Of a DNA stretch of 64,000 nt, positions 51,401 to 60,900 are shown in pieces (position 1 is the stretch's first letter; each line of letters starts with the position of its first letter). Made by a program: the position numbers and the translations under genes. This stretch comes from Fratercula arctica (lineage: Eukaryota > Chordata > Aves > Charadriiformes > Alcidae): NCBI GenBank assembly GCA_947846985.1, contig CANTUZ010000002.1, positions 137,415,889 to 137,479,888 of the forward strand, in the 5' to 3' direction. Below the pieces are notes generated by a model. It searched no databases, was not told where the DNA came from, and was given only the letters and a program-made list of their open reading frames with translations.

Positions 51401-54400
51401 AAGCAGTAATTCTGTTAAAGAGATCAAAGGTAAGTGGATTTTGTTACAGTTATGAGTCAAATAAGTTGGTAACTTTTGCTTGCAAAAAGAAATGTCATTT
51501 CCTTCGTCATTCATTTAATCTTGTATCTGGCTGAGGCATGTGTTTGTAGAGAGCTTTCATCTTGTCTTATAGCAGGAATTTAATACAGGTAAATATGTCT
51601 CTTCCAGTCACTATATGAATCACGATGTATTTACAAGAGTGGAAAGATAACAGATGCGGAGCAGATATCTCTAAATATACCTCTGAATCCCCAAGAGGTA
51701 AATACTTTACATATTGCATTTGGTATGTTGGCATCATTACAGATCCTGAAAGCTTTAAAGGGATGTTAACTTGTTCTACGGTTTACTTTCCTGTGCAGGA
51801 AAGGCATAAAATGCATTAGTTGAGCCAGGGTGTAAGAAAAGGCATAGCCATATAGGTGAAGATAGAAAAGGGTGGGTAAGCAGAAATAAGAAGGGCATGT
51901 TTGGTATATCCTCTAAGTGTGGGAAAGCCAGTCCCTCAAGGAGGAATGCAGCACACAATGTCTGCAAATTGTAAGAGGCTGTCTTCTGCTCCCTTACACC
52001 TCTACGGGGCTTGCTTGTATAGGATCATATAGATTTGCTTTTACATTTTGATGCTTACTGCCGCTTCTTTTGATTCTTAACTAGTAATTAAAGTTCGATA
52101 CAAAATTGCTGTTGGGTTTGGAAAACAACAATTATTAGGATTACATAGATTTCTTCTGTTTTACTGTATTTTAATTATGCTGTCTGTTGAGCATTTAGAT
52201 AGTAGGAAAAAGACAGTGATGGGACAGTACTCTGTAAATCATTTCAACTTTGTATTTATTTAATGTGTATTTTCATTATACAACTGGAATCATTTTAGGA
52301 AACATCTTCTGGCTCCATACAATGTGATGCACTGCCCCTTCGGAGCATCTCTCCAGATATGTCGAGACTCAAGTCTGTTCCCAAGTGTAATATCCTCTCA
52401 TCAGGTAGAGATACTCATGACTTCATATAAATTTAAGTTGCCATTGCAGCCTTACACTCTCAATGTAACATTACATTTGCATAGTAGATAGTTGGGTCTC
52501 TGTTTATGTCAGAAAAGAGATTTGTTTTGTAAACTCAGTGTTAAAAAAACTAGAGCATTTTGGCTCTGATTTTCTGTTCCTGTCACTTGAGGAATCTCCA
52601 CAGCTCACAGCTTTGGTTTTCCTATTGAGGGTCGTGAGTGCAGAGATGGCATTTACTTGTCCCTTCAGACTCTTGGCAGTGTAGTTAATCTTTGTGAACT
52701 ACTTCTAAAGATAAAAAAGCTAAACATTTAGAGGCACCCCAAAAGCTGAGTAAAGGGAAAGTTTCTAATGCAGCCCAACCTCTCAATCATTTTTGGTTCA
52801 ATAAATAAAACAGCTTTCATAAATAGATTGCCTTGCAAAAGTATCTGCACAGACCTTTTGTAGCCATCACCTTTTCTGAATAAAAGTTGGCAAAATTCCC
52901 AGACAAAACTCAGTCTTGAGATTTTGCTGACATTGGAAGCTAGAAAAATGCAATGGGACTCTGGCGAAATAGTAATACATGGCAAAACTAAAACTGCTCA
53001 TGAGTTTCTGCTCTTGAAAGAATGCAAATATATAATTCAAAAGAATGGAGCATCCTTTGACTTTGCAGGGACCGGTGGTGTGAAAGCAGACAAGATGATT
53101 GACTTCTCTGCTATAAGGCAGGGCATGGAAAATTGTGCTGCAAAACTGGAGATACTCTGGTAGAGGTAGGAGGGCACAGGTAGATTCTTTTCCAGCTCCT
53201 GTTTGAACACCTCCATGAGTCTGGGCTCGTACTCAATGTACTAGAAAGATATAAATACAGCAGGAATTCCAGGGAAAATAAATTATGGGAGGCTTAAGGA
53301 ATTTGAGTTACATGGGAAAATGGCAGAAAGCAAATGTAGTGTACTTTGGCTGTACCTCTACCCAAGTATTTATCTATACACATAGCAAAAAAATCTTAGA
53401 GATGAAGAAAACTTGGGGTTACCAAGCTTAATAGGAATGTTGTGATGAATTTTAGGAAGTGGAATATTAGATTGAATTTGAGCATGGACTATAAGTGTAA
53501 TCACCTAAGATAATGATAAATGTCAACCCTTCTTGCTTCTGGTTCCTGTTAAAAATCATCATGTCTGCCTGTGGAGGTCACTGATGTGGTGGTACTATTA
53601 ATCTGATCAGTTGGTGGTCCTTTACAGAGTCACTTCTTAGACTTTGTTGCATGTATTTACAGAAGTGTTTTTTTATTACGTTGACAATAGCTGCATCAGG
53701 TAGTCTTATAATGGAAAGCAAGACTTGTGTTCTTCTTACTTTGCCAAAATTGGATGCAATCATTTCAGGTGAAAATCTGTTCCTTGGTATCTGTTGGCAA
53801 GGGATGAGTTTGGCCTGGCACCAAGGGAGAAGTTAATGACTATAGATTTTAGTTGAGTTGTTATTTCCGCCAATATAATTAGAAGACTTTTTCAGAAACT
53901 TGCTCCTTCAGAGTTAGGAACTGTCTTCTAACTTCCAGTCTCTTTTAATTTTTCTTCCCTAGCCAGCTTATACACACACTTGTTCTTGGGCATTGCTTTA
54001 AGCTTAAATAGCTCTTTTCCCATTTTATTTCTGATATAGAGAATAATCCTTTAATACACTTTGTTTTGATAGACAAACAGGATACGCCCTCTTGAAGTCC
54101 ATTTGTAAAATAATCTTCCTCGTTCTCCTGGTATCCTGCTAGTCCTCCCTGTGCATGTTCTCACTTAAGTCATTGAACTAAGTATTGTACTCAGTATTAG
54201 AAAAGAAGTGTGACAAATGTTTTCTGCCTAAAACAAGTATTTTACTTAATATAGCCTAGAATTTTATTTTCCCTTTCTCACAAGATCCTTTATTACTGAA
54301 TAATCTACCTAGGTTGTTGGTTTTTTTCAATTCCAAATCATTAGCCCCAGCCTGAAGCAGAAAGTCTAGATCTCATGTTTTGTGCTACCAAATTTCCACT

Positions 54401-57400
54401 TCTATTACTTTAGTCTTCTAGGTCAACTAGGTCCTGTCTGAGTAACCTGGGTCAACCTTTTCTTTCTGAAAAACATCTGCAAATTTCATTTGCCTGTTTC
54501 TATTTTTTATGCTATGGTCACTAGTCAAGTTCATTCTCCCATACTAGTACAATCCCAGTAGTTTTTCTCTAATGATATTAAAGAACCATGTGTGCCTAGA
54601 GTTCCATAACAATCTATCCCAGCAGAGCTGTTTAAAATTCTTTTCTAAAATGATCTTTCGTTCACACCCGTTGTCTCTTAATCCTTTCTCATTCATGCAG
54701 TAGGTAACATCTGCTGCTTCACACTATATAGCTCTGCCCAGCTTACTTTCTCTCTCTTTAATGAAATGAAAAGCTAGTTACTGTGGGTTCTAGTCCACCA
54801 TTTTTTACATAATAAGAGTTCCATTTCTTTCACATTTTCCTATTCGTGCTCCTTGTTCTTATAGCCATGGTCTTCCACAGGTCAACAGTCTGATCTAGGA
54901 ATGCGCCTTAAAATACCTCCATTGGAAGGGTATCTATAAAACCTGAGCTGTCCAAGGGCTACCTCTTCTCTTTGTGTCTTTAGATGTTCATCTGAATTCT
55001 TACATCTCCATCTCTGGTTCTTAGTTAACATCTCTGAAGCTCTGTATCAAGTGACACTGTGAAATTCTGTAATAAAAACTGTATACAGAATTGGGCGATA
55101 TCATCAGCTATTTGTCCTCTCTTCTTTGAGTCATTCCTACCACTGCTTTCACATGCATCATCTTTTTCTGCCATATAAAATCCTAAAAATAGAAACTATT
55201 AAGCTTTCCACCTGATAAAAGTCCTTTTTCCCCCTTTCTTTGCAAATGCTTACATGAAGCTCTCTTGAAGTGATATGCTGTTTTGATCGACTACCAAAAG
55301 CTTCCATTGGCTTCCCACTGAATGTCACTGTTGGGCTTCATGTTCTTTCCCTCCACCTGGATCTTTCTTTCAGTTTTTCTACCTTTGTTACACTGCCAAA
55401 CTTCATCATTATAAATTAGTCAGCTTTCATGCTTCCTCCTAGCTACCTCTCCAAACACTTGAAGAAGTTATTTTGTTCTTCCCGTCCCTACACAAATTTT
55501 CTGCCAGACAGTTTTTTTTAAAACTCACATCTACTGGATTTATTCTCTCAATGTTCTTTTAAAATAAAACAAGACCCCCAAACCCATGCTCAAGCCCTGG
55601 TAAAAGATAAGGCACATAAATGTCCTCAGAACCTGAGTGTAAGGAATAGTGTGTTGTATTTTAAGTTAATTTACGTTCTTAGTGACTTGTTTCCGGGAAT
55701 TGCTCTAACTAGGCTCATGGCTGTTTTTTATTTGAACGTAGAATCGTTGCTGTTCTTTATTTGAACATGGAAATAATATGTCTCCCTTTTTTTTCCTCCT
55801 TTTTTTTTTCTTTTTTAAGATGGAAATTCTGAGGTTCTGCTCAGTAGTCAGAGCACAGACGAAAATATCTCTGTAACTCAGAGCGCCAAACTTCTTTTGC
55901 ATCCATACAGTCATTTTCCCTCATCTGAGAAGACTATTTCAGATGCCTCAAATTCTGCATCATGTGTGCTGAGATCATCACCAATTCCTTCAGGTACAGC
56001 AAACACTGATTTAATTCCAAGACCCACAATAAGTGTCCTGATATATATATGTGTGTACAAAAAGGAAACTGGAACTTTTGTTCATCTGTAAAATGAAAAC
56101 AAAGCATTCTGCAAATTAAGAATGCAAGTAATTCTGTCCTTGTAGCCTTATATTACAAAGTAAGGAAAACAAATGTAAAATGTATCTAAGTACGTGTACC
56201 TGTAGATCCTAGCGTTTTTCTCTCCTTTTAAGCAAACTTAATTCCTGATGCCTTGGGTCTTCTTTATCCCATTCCCTTTGCTCATATTCTTTCTCCTTTC
56301 TCCTACTGCTGTAGCAGTGCTGCAGTCCAACAGAACAGGAAAAAAGTTAGTTCAAGCTTAACTCACCTTGTTGCCTGTCATTTCTCCTCGCTTTTTAAGC
56401 CTGTCAGTCTTCCTCTTAGTAATGGCGGAGTAAAGAGAAGCATCAGTTGTGTCAGCATCTTGCCTTTTATGATCTTCTATGTTAGCTGACAGCCCCACTG
56501 CATGATATTCCTATGCAACAAATAACTGTTAAAAGTGTGCTTCCGAAAAAAAATAACAAAAAGAATCTTTAATGCATGGTGAATTATTCAGAGGGATATT
56601 TTTTTATGGGCGACACAATAACATGCAACTTTATAAAGATCTGCTGCATCATCTCTCTTCTGGAAATACGGGAATTGGCACCTTTTCAATGTGTAAATCC
56701 TCAGCTGGAGGAAAACACACAGGAAACTACAGGGATGTTTTCAGTAAACTTCAACAAAAATCCCTCTGGAAAGTGAAGTTACCAATTCTGTCTTTTTTTA
56801 GTACCAGGTTGTGTTGAACACTGGAATAGGTGGTGCACAGGGACTGTAGAGGTCCCATTACACTCGGAGGTGCCCAAAATGCAGCTGGACAAGGCCCTGA
56901 GCAACCTGAGTTATCCCTGAAGTTGGCCCAGCTTTGAGCAGGCCATTAGACCAGATGACCTCCTTGAGGTTCCTTCCAATCTAAATTATTCTGTGATTCA
57001 GATAAAATAGTCTAACCACCAAAATCGACAAATTGGAACATTTTAAGTGTGGAATACAGTAGTGAAATGTTAAAAGCATATTTAGTAGTCTAGTGTATTT
57101 CTGACCAAAACCAAGTTTTAAACAGCTCTTTCTCAGCTTGTTCTTTGTTCTATGATGCTATTTATTGACAGACAGTTACAATGCTAATTATTTTTTTTTA
57201 ATCCTCTCCAATCTCAGATTTTGTTTTGGAAACCATACAACATAATGTAGCTCATCAATGGATCCAAAGTAAAAGAGAAGAAATTATTGATCAGATGACT
57301 GAAGCATGTTTGAATCAGTCACTGGATGCTCTACTATCAAGATTTTTACTCATGAAAGAAGACTATGAACTTATAAGCACCAAACCTACAAGGACATCAA

Positions 57401-57543
57401 AAGTCCGACAACTCCTTGATACCTCAGATAGCCAAGGAGAGGAATTTGCCAGAATTATAATACAAAAGTTGAAAGATAACAAACAGCTAGGACTTCAACC
57501 TTATCCAGACATTGTATCTAATTCCCTAAGACTGCATCTTTAA
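36267..57543 (+). CDS. RIPK2: RIPK2, receptor-interacting serine/threonine-protein kinase 2 (complete, 11 coding exons)
   Basis: Cytoplasmic kinase and adaptor that binds activated NOD1/NOD2 through its CARD and triggers ubiquitin-dependent NF-kB and MAPK signalling. Joining the exons 36267-36454, 39898-40051, 41195-41350, 43978-44135, 47597-47646, 47984-48145, 51344-51429, 51608-51697, 52299-52404, 55820-55993 and 57218-57543 gives 1650 nt, i.e. 549 residues plus TAA, close to the 540 of human RIPK2. All introns are GT..AG and every phase matches. Visible landmarks: glycine-rich loop near 33-38, Lys54 in VALK, helix-C Glu71, gatekeeper Thr100, HHD with Asp151 (HHD instead of HRD is usual for RIPK2), DFG Asp169, activation-loop Ser181 (human S176), Lys214 (human K209, a ubiquitination site), and a CARD from about 444 to 540. 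The start was chosen by family alignment and has A at -3. The reading frame stays open upstream, so a longer N-terminus is not excluded. No frameshift or missing catalytic residue is seen; the gene looks functional. Confidence 0.96.
36455..39897 (+). other. RIPK2: RIPK2 intron 1
   Basis: The first 400 bp continue the CpG island and hold a perfect 48-bp inverted repeat. The remainder is ordinary AT-rich intron with no recognised repeat family and no further exon. Confidence 0.85.
36502..36601. repeat. Perfect 48-bp inverted repeat (palindrome) with 4-nt spacer
   Basis: The left arm 36502-36549 is the exact reverse complement of the right arm 36554-36601, including an eight-G/eight-C run. The spacer 36550-36553 is tccg. 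It is extremely GC-rich and would form a very stable hairpin in DNA or pre-mRNA. It may be genuine or a fold-back sequencing/assembly artefact. Confidence 0.97.
39898..40051 (+). CDS. RIPK2: RIPK2 coding exon 2
   Basis: Encodes residues 63-114: helix C with [10 protein letters not shown] (Glu71), the strands around [10 protein letters not shown], and the hinge after gatekeeper Thr100 (TEYM). The acceptor ctttaag/t completes a serine codon with exon 1. The donor is catggg/gtaagt. Confidence 0.95.
40052..41194 (+). other. RIPK2: RIPK2 intron 2
   Basis: AT-rich intron with a T-rich stretch near 40786-40809. No exon, repeat family or RNA gene was recognised. Confidence 0.85.
41195..41350 (+). 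CDS. RIPK2: RIPK2 coding exon 3
   Basis: Encodes residues 115-166 in phase 0 at both ends: YPDLPW, then GVNYLHNM and the catalytic loop [13 protein letters not shown] with proton acceptor Asp151. The acceptor is cttggcag/aagg and the donor is tcaag/gtagag. Confidence 0.95.
41351..43977 (+). other. RIPK2: RIPK2 intron 3
   Basis: Contains one sense-oriented CR1 fragment (42548-42907). The rest shows nothing recognisable. Confidence 0.85.
42548..42907 (+). mobile_element. CR1 LINE 3' fragment in RIPK2 intron 3
   Basis: Open frame with [19 protein letters not shown] and [19 protein letters not shown], then the 3' UTR and ATTCTATGATTCTATGATTC tail. Sense relative to RIPK2. Confidence 0.95.
43978..44135 (+). 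CDS. RIPK2: RIPK2 coding exon 4
   Basis: Encodes residues 167-218: DFG (Asp169), the activation loop with SMSQSRS (Ser181 equals human S176), [12 protein letters not shown], and RASIKHDIY with Lys214, the equivalent of human K209. The donor is ctacag/gtaact; the last two bases pair with exon 5 to make Ser219. Confidence 0.95.
45133..45350 (+). mobile_element. CR1 LINE 3' end (different subfamily) in RIPK2 intron 4
   Basis: Begins near 'ttcttcacagaaagagtgg', continues 'ggctgcccagggaggtggtg', has a 3' UTR of the 'tggactcgatgatcccaagg' type, and a tail with three ATTCTATG-like units. The 3' UTR differs from the other CR1 copies in the window. Confidence 0.9.
45941..45976 (+). mobile_element. 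CR1 tail remnant
   Basis: Only the last ~35 bp of a CR1 (GTCTTTTCCAACCTAAATG then ATTCTATGAT), followed shortly by an A-rich tract. Probably an extremely 5'-truncated insertion. Confidence 0.7.
45983..46017. repeat. A-rich / (AAAC) tract
   Basis: Two A runs joined by CCAAACAAAC, immediately after the CR1 tail remnant. Confidence 0.92.
47597..47646 (+). CDS. RIPK2: RIPK2 coding exon 5
   Basis: A 50-nt exon encoding [16 protein letters not shown], the kinase C-lobe helix that follows the activation segment. The acceptor is taaacag/ttat and the donor is gaag/gtaagg. Confidence 0.93.
47647..47983 (+). other. RIPK2: RIPK2 intron 5
   Basis: Short AT-rich intron, 337 bp. Nothing else seen. Confidence 0.85.
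47984..48145 (+). CDS. RIPK2: RIPK2 coding exon 6
   Basis: Encodes residues 236-289: [29 protein letters not shown] and [11 protein letters not shown], the end of the kinase C-lobe. The acceptor is tttgacag/aagt and the donor is ttaa/gtgagt. Confidence 0.94.
48146..51343 (+). other. RIPK2: RIPK2 intron 6
   Basis: AT-rich intron with a 28-bp tandem duplication at 48924-48974 and short T and A runs near 49805 and 50450. No repeat family was recognised. Confidence 0.85.
48924..48974. repeat. 28-bp tandem duplication
   Basis: The unit beginning 'atttctcttaacatactc' is repeated with a 28-bp period, the second copy almost complete. Located in RIPK2 intron 6. Confidence 0.9.
51344..51429 (+). CDS. 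RIPK2: RIPK2 coding exon 7
   Basis: Encodes residues 290-318, [15 protein letters not shown] followed by AVILLKRSK. This is the helix that closes the kinase domain. The acceptor is ttgtttag/aatg and the donor is caaag/gtaagt. Confidence 0.94.
51608..51697 (+). CDS. RIPK2: RIPK2 coding exon 8
   Basis: Encodes residues 319-348 of the linker. LSLNIPLN and the following PQE align with LSLNIPVN..PQE in human, while the rest is divergent. Phase 0 at both ends. The acceptor is cttccag/tcac and the donor is aagag/gtaaat. Confidence 0.9.
51698..52298 (+). other. RIPK2: RIPK2 intron 8
   Basis: Nothing recognised beyond splice signals. (Intron 7, 51430-51607, is only 178 bp.). Confidence 0.85.
52299..52404 (+). 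CDS. RIPK2: RIPK2 coding exon 9
   Basis: Encodes linker residues 349-383, starting ETSSGS. This low-complexity, poorly conserved part of RIPK2 is placed from splice sites and phase more than from sequence identity. The acceptor is cattttag/gaaa and the donor is catcag/gtagag. Confidence 0.82.
52405..55819 (+). other. RIPK2: RIPK2 intron 9
   Basis: Long intron with pyrimidine-rich stretches towards its 3' end (about 54.6-55.8 kb). No repeat family or additional exon was recognised. Confidence 0.85.
55820..55993 (+). CDS. RIPK2: RIPK2 coding exon 10
   Basis: Encodes linker residues 384-441, rich in serine and polar residues, with no recognisable domain. It is preceded by a long T-rich tract (about 55786-55816) ending ttttttaag. 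The donor is ttcag/gtacag. Phases on both sides fit exons 9 and 11 exactly. Confidence 0.85.
55994..57217 (+). other. RIPK2: RIPK2 intron 10
   Basis: Contains one diverged sense-oriented CR1 3' end (56806-57000). The remainder is unremarkable. Confidence 0.85.
56806..57000 (+). mobile_element. Divergent CR1 LINE 3' end in RIPK2 intron 10
   Basis: Contains 'tgaacactggaataggtgg', 'gccctgagcaacctga' and 'gaggttccttccaatctaaa', ending TTATTCTGTGATTC. An older copy, more diverged than the others. Confidence 0.82.
57218..57543 (+). CDS. RIPK2: RIPK2 coding exon 11 (CARD) and stop
   Basis: Encodes residues 442-549. The CARD starts near [11 protein letters not shown] and runs through [46 protein letters not shown] and [15 protein letters not shown]; it mediates CARD-CARD contact with NOD1. 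The conserved CARD tyrosine (human Y474) is present. After PYPDI the tail diverges and is shorter than the human one, ending at TAA 57541-57543. Confidence 0.95.
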
Positions 57544-57990
57544 ATTTATTCTTTATGTATAAAGCCATGTGAATATTTCTTGTAACATGAGTCTTGTTTC
57601 TATATAGTAGTTTGTACCACTTTGTCTTTACTGTGTCTTTGTAGAGTCTCAGAAATGACACTGAGTTCATCTAGACTGCATTTGGTGAGTTACAAATTCA
57701 TCAGTTGGAGTGCAGTCATAAAGCCAAACACTTGATACTTACTGACTCGATTCATACAGGTATTTTGTTTATACACGACAAAGAAAAAATATTAAATGTT
57801 CCCTGTTTTACATATTTTCTGTTTATACATATCCTTTCCTTTCACCTCACAGATTTGAGACAACCCATCTCAACTTGGAGTATTGTTTTTTCTCCCACCA
57901 TCTTTCCCATAGAGGGAGGAAAAAATCTAGGTGCTTTATTTTGGGGCTTGCATGCTGTGTTCATAATAAATTTTCTTCTTTCAGCCTTAC
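57544..57990 (+). terminator. RIPK2: RIPK2 3' UTR with candidate poly(A) signals
   Basis: The sequence after the stop is AT-rich without conserved coding. Candidate polyadenylation hexamers are ATTAAA at 57791-57796 and canonical AATAAA at 57965-57970. The latter is the best candidate for the transcript end, roughly 420 nt past the stop. Which one is used cannot be told without RNA evidence. Confidence 0.55.
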
Positions 57991-60900
57991 TGGTTACTCC
58001 TCCCAAGATACCAGTGAAGAACGGTAGGTGGGAGGAAGTTTACATTGCATTTTTACAGGATTTTTTATTATGTCTTGTTTTGTTTTTCCCATTTTGTTGC
58101 CAGGGCAAGCACTTCAGACCACTGCATAAGAAGAACGTCAGTCCAAAGAGGAGCCCGAGGGCAAGGAGAACATTGTGCTGATCATCTTTGTTCTGCTAAG
58201 AACTGATACATTAGAAAGGGTGCAGCCTTTCACATTATTTGGTTACACCCGCTTATACTCCTCTTGAAATCATAGTATGATGAGATCCACATACAGCTTA
58301 TATAAGGAAACCCTCAGTTAATACCTCTTTTACATTTCCTTAGTTAACGCCTCCCTTACCTTTGTCATCTGCCATAAGTACTTCTCATGTGGCTGGATCA
58401 AACTTTTAATTCAATTTTATTTTTAGTATTTACATGATGATCAGTAGTTTGGGTCTGTACAAAGATCCAGCATGCACTGCCCTGCCAAGCTGGAAGTGAT
58501 GTGCATGGGTCTCTCCTGCCATGACCTGCCTCTCACCCTCTCCAGACAACATCTCGGCCGTCCTTTTTTGTCTGAAGGACGGTGCTAACATGTTGAGGCA
58601 CAAATGGGGCCACCTGAGAGGAAAAGGTACGTGGTATTTTTTTCAGCTCATTTCAGAAAGCCTTAGCGACTTTACCTAGGTGGCTTCAAAACTAGTGAAA
58701 AAGCTACTGTTTTTAATTTGTCAGAACACAGCACAGGCAAATGATTTTTACAAGAATTAATAATTACGAATTCTGCTAACACTAAAATTTGGGAAACTCC
58801 AAACTTCATGTACAAGAAAGCTGAATTCTACCTAAGCTACCATGTAAAAAAAGAGCAGATAAATGAGAAATCCTAAAAGATGGCTGTTTGGAAACCTATG
58901 GAAGCACAAGATCTGCCCCATTTCCATGATTCAAGCTTCAGTGTGGGCATTACCAGTTGCCAACAGCTTAGTTTTTTCGGTATCAGACTTAACTTATTTT
59001 GTGAACTGAATCACAAGGATGCAATGTATAATTTATAGAATAGAAAAGGGGAGTTTTTAATTTTTTTAAGTTTTTTGGCATAAACTGGGAATTTGCATTT
59101 TATCCTGCTTCTCTCTGAAGGCTGTAAAATTCAAACTAGATGGCTAAGAGCAGGCAAATGGTGCAATGAATGGTTGTGCTATTTGTAGAGCAGAGCTGAA
59201 GATGTCCAGCAGGGACAGGCTCTGAGGAAAGCTGCCAGCCTTGCCAGTGGAAATTTGGTGCCAGAACTGTCTGTTTCACTGCATGTCACATTTTAAGCCA
59301 CGTTTGTTCATTATTAGTAGTGCCTAAAGAAAGATTTGTGTCATGCAAGGTAGCAAAATAGCATTTCTTAGATGTGCGTCCAAAATTCATTGTGTATTAA
59401 GAGCTTTCCTCAGTTGTGGTTTTAGTAACTAGAACAGAGGCTTCTTTGGGGGTATCTTTTTACAAGCTGATACATTGTTCTTCTAGTAGGGTCTGCATGA
59501 GTTGCAAACTTTGTAATTTATTTTTTAAAATTATGTGTAAGAAGGTAAAGGCAGTCCTGTTATGTGTAAAAAGCCTTGGCTTGCCAGGTTGCACTTGGCC
59601 TGCCAGGTGGCATCTGATGTCTCACGTCTGGGGGTCTGCATCTTCTTCCTACTTCCCGGCTCTTTGAAAGCAGCTTCTGCCTTCGAGCAAACAGAACTTT
59701 AGCACAGTACGGATGATACCTGTACAGACCGATCTGAATTTGTGATTTGTGCTGTTGATCCTTCTTGGTGCTGCTACTGCACCTTTGCACTTGATCGCCC
59801 CTAACGTGTTCTGCAGCCTGCCAGTGTGCCTGCTGCAGCTTTTCCACCAGCACCCCATGAGCAGCTAGCAGTTCCCCAGGGCCATGCAGATGGACGGTGG
59901 AGCCCTGGCGAACGAGTGGGACAAATCCCAAAGCCATTCCAGGTGCTGCCAAGGCAACTGTGGTAGTTGCCCACCCTCCAGTCTCTTCATGGTGGAGAGG
60001 AAATGTTGGACGTAAAAGATGAGGATCCACTGGTAGGACACCTGGCTGAGGGAAAAGAGTGTCTTGTTGCTTTCTGAAGTCTCCCTGCTGCCTCTTGCCT
60101 GTCAGTAGGGCATTATTATTATTAACTGACCCCTAGCTTGGGGTCAGTTAGTAATGACAATGATAAATCTGGCCTACACAGCAACAGTGCTGTCTTGCCG
60201 CTTCAGTCACTATGGTCTGCCCCTCTTCATGTGCCATCACCCAGAGTTGGCACAGCTGCAGGAAAAGTAATTTTCTCTCCCCAGTCCTGAATACACATGC
60301 GTCTGTAAGGCCATGAGTGTTGTTCTAGCCAAAGCCCAGCCCTCAAGCCACTCAACAGAAGAACTCGGTTCTATCTCCCTCTTCTTTCCTTGGACCCTGA
60401 GCCTGCTTCCACGAGGGAGCAGAATCCATAAACCTGCCCTCTCCAACACAGAATCATAGAATTGTTAGGGTTGGAAAGGACCTTAAAGACCATCTAGTTC
60501 CAACCCCCCTGCCATGGGCAGGGACACCTCCCACTAGACCAGGTTGCTCAGAGCCCCATCCAGCCTGGCCTTAAAAACTTCCAGGGATGGGGCTTCCACC
60601 ACCTCTCTGGGCAACCTGTTCCAGTTTCTCACCACCCTCATGGTGAAGAACTTCTTCCTAATGTCCAATCTGAATCGACCCATTTCTAATTTTAATCCAT
60701 TCCCTCTAGTCCTACCATTACCCGACATCCTAAAAAGTCCCTCACCAGCTTTCTTGTAGGCCCCCTTAAGATACTGGTAGGCCACTATAAGGTCTCCTCG
60801 GAGCCACATGTTAGGCATGCACAGATTTCCTCAAGAGTGAAATGGAGGAGGGGGCAGCCACACTCGGGACTTGAGGGATAAAGAAGAAGAGGTAAGGAGA

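Noticed and set aside
57705..58181. 158-codon + strand frame after the RIPK2 stop.
   Set aside because: Phenylalanine/leucine/serine-rich and AT-driven, with no domain. It overlaps the probable 3' UTR and poly(A) signal and is not credible as a separate gene. Only the splice-like pieces inside it are kept as a finding.
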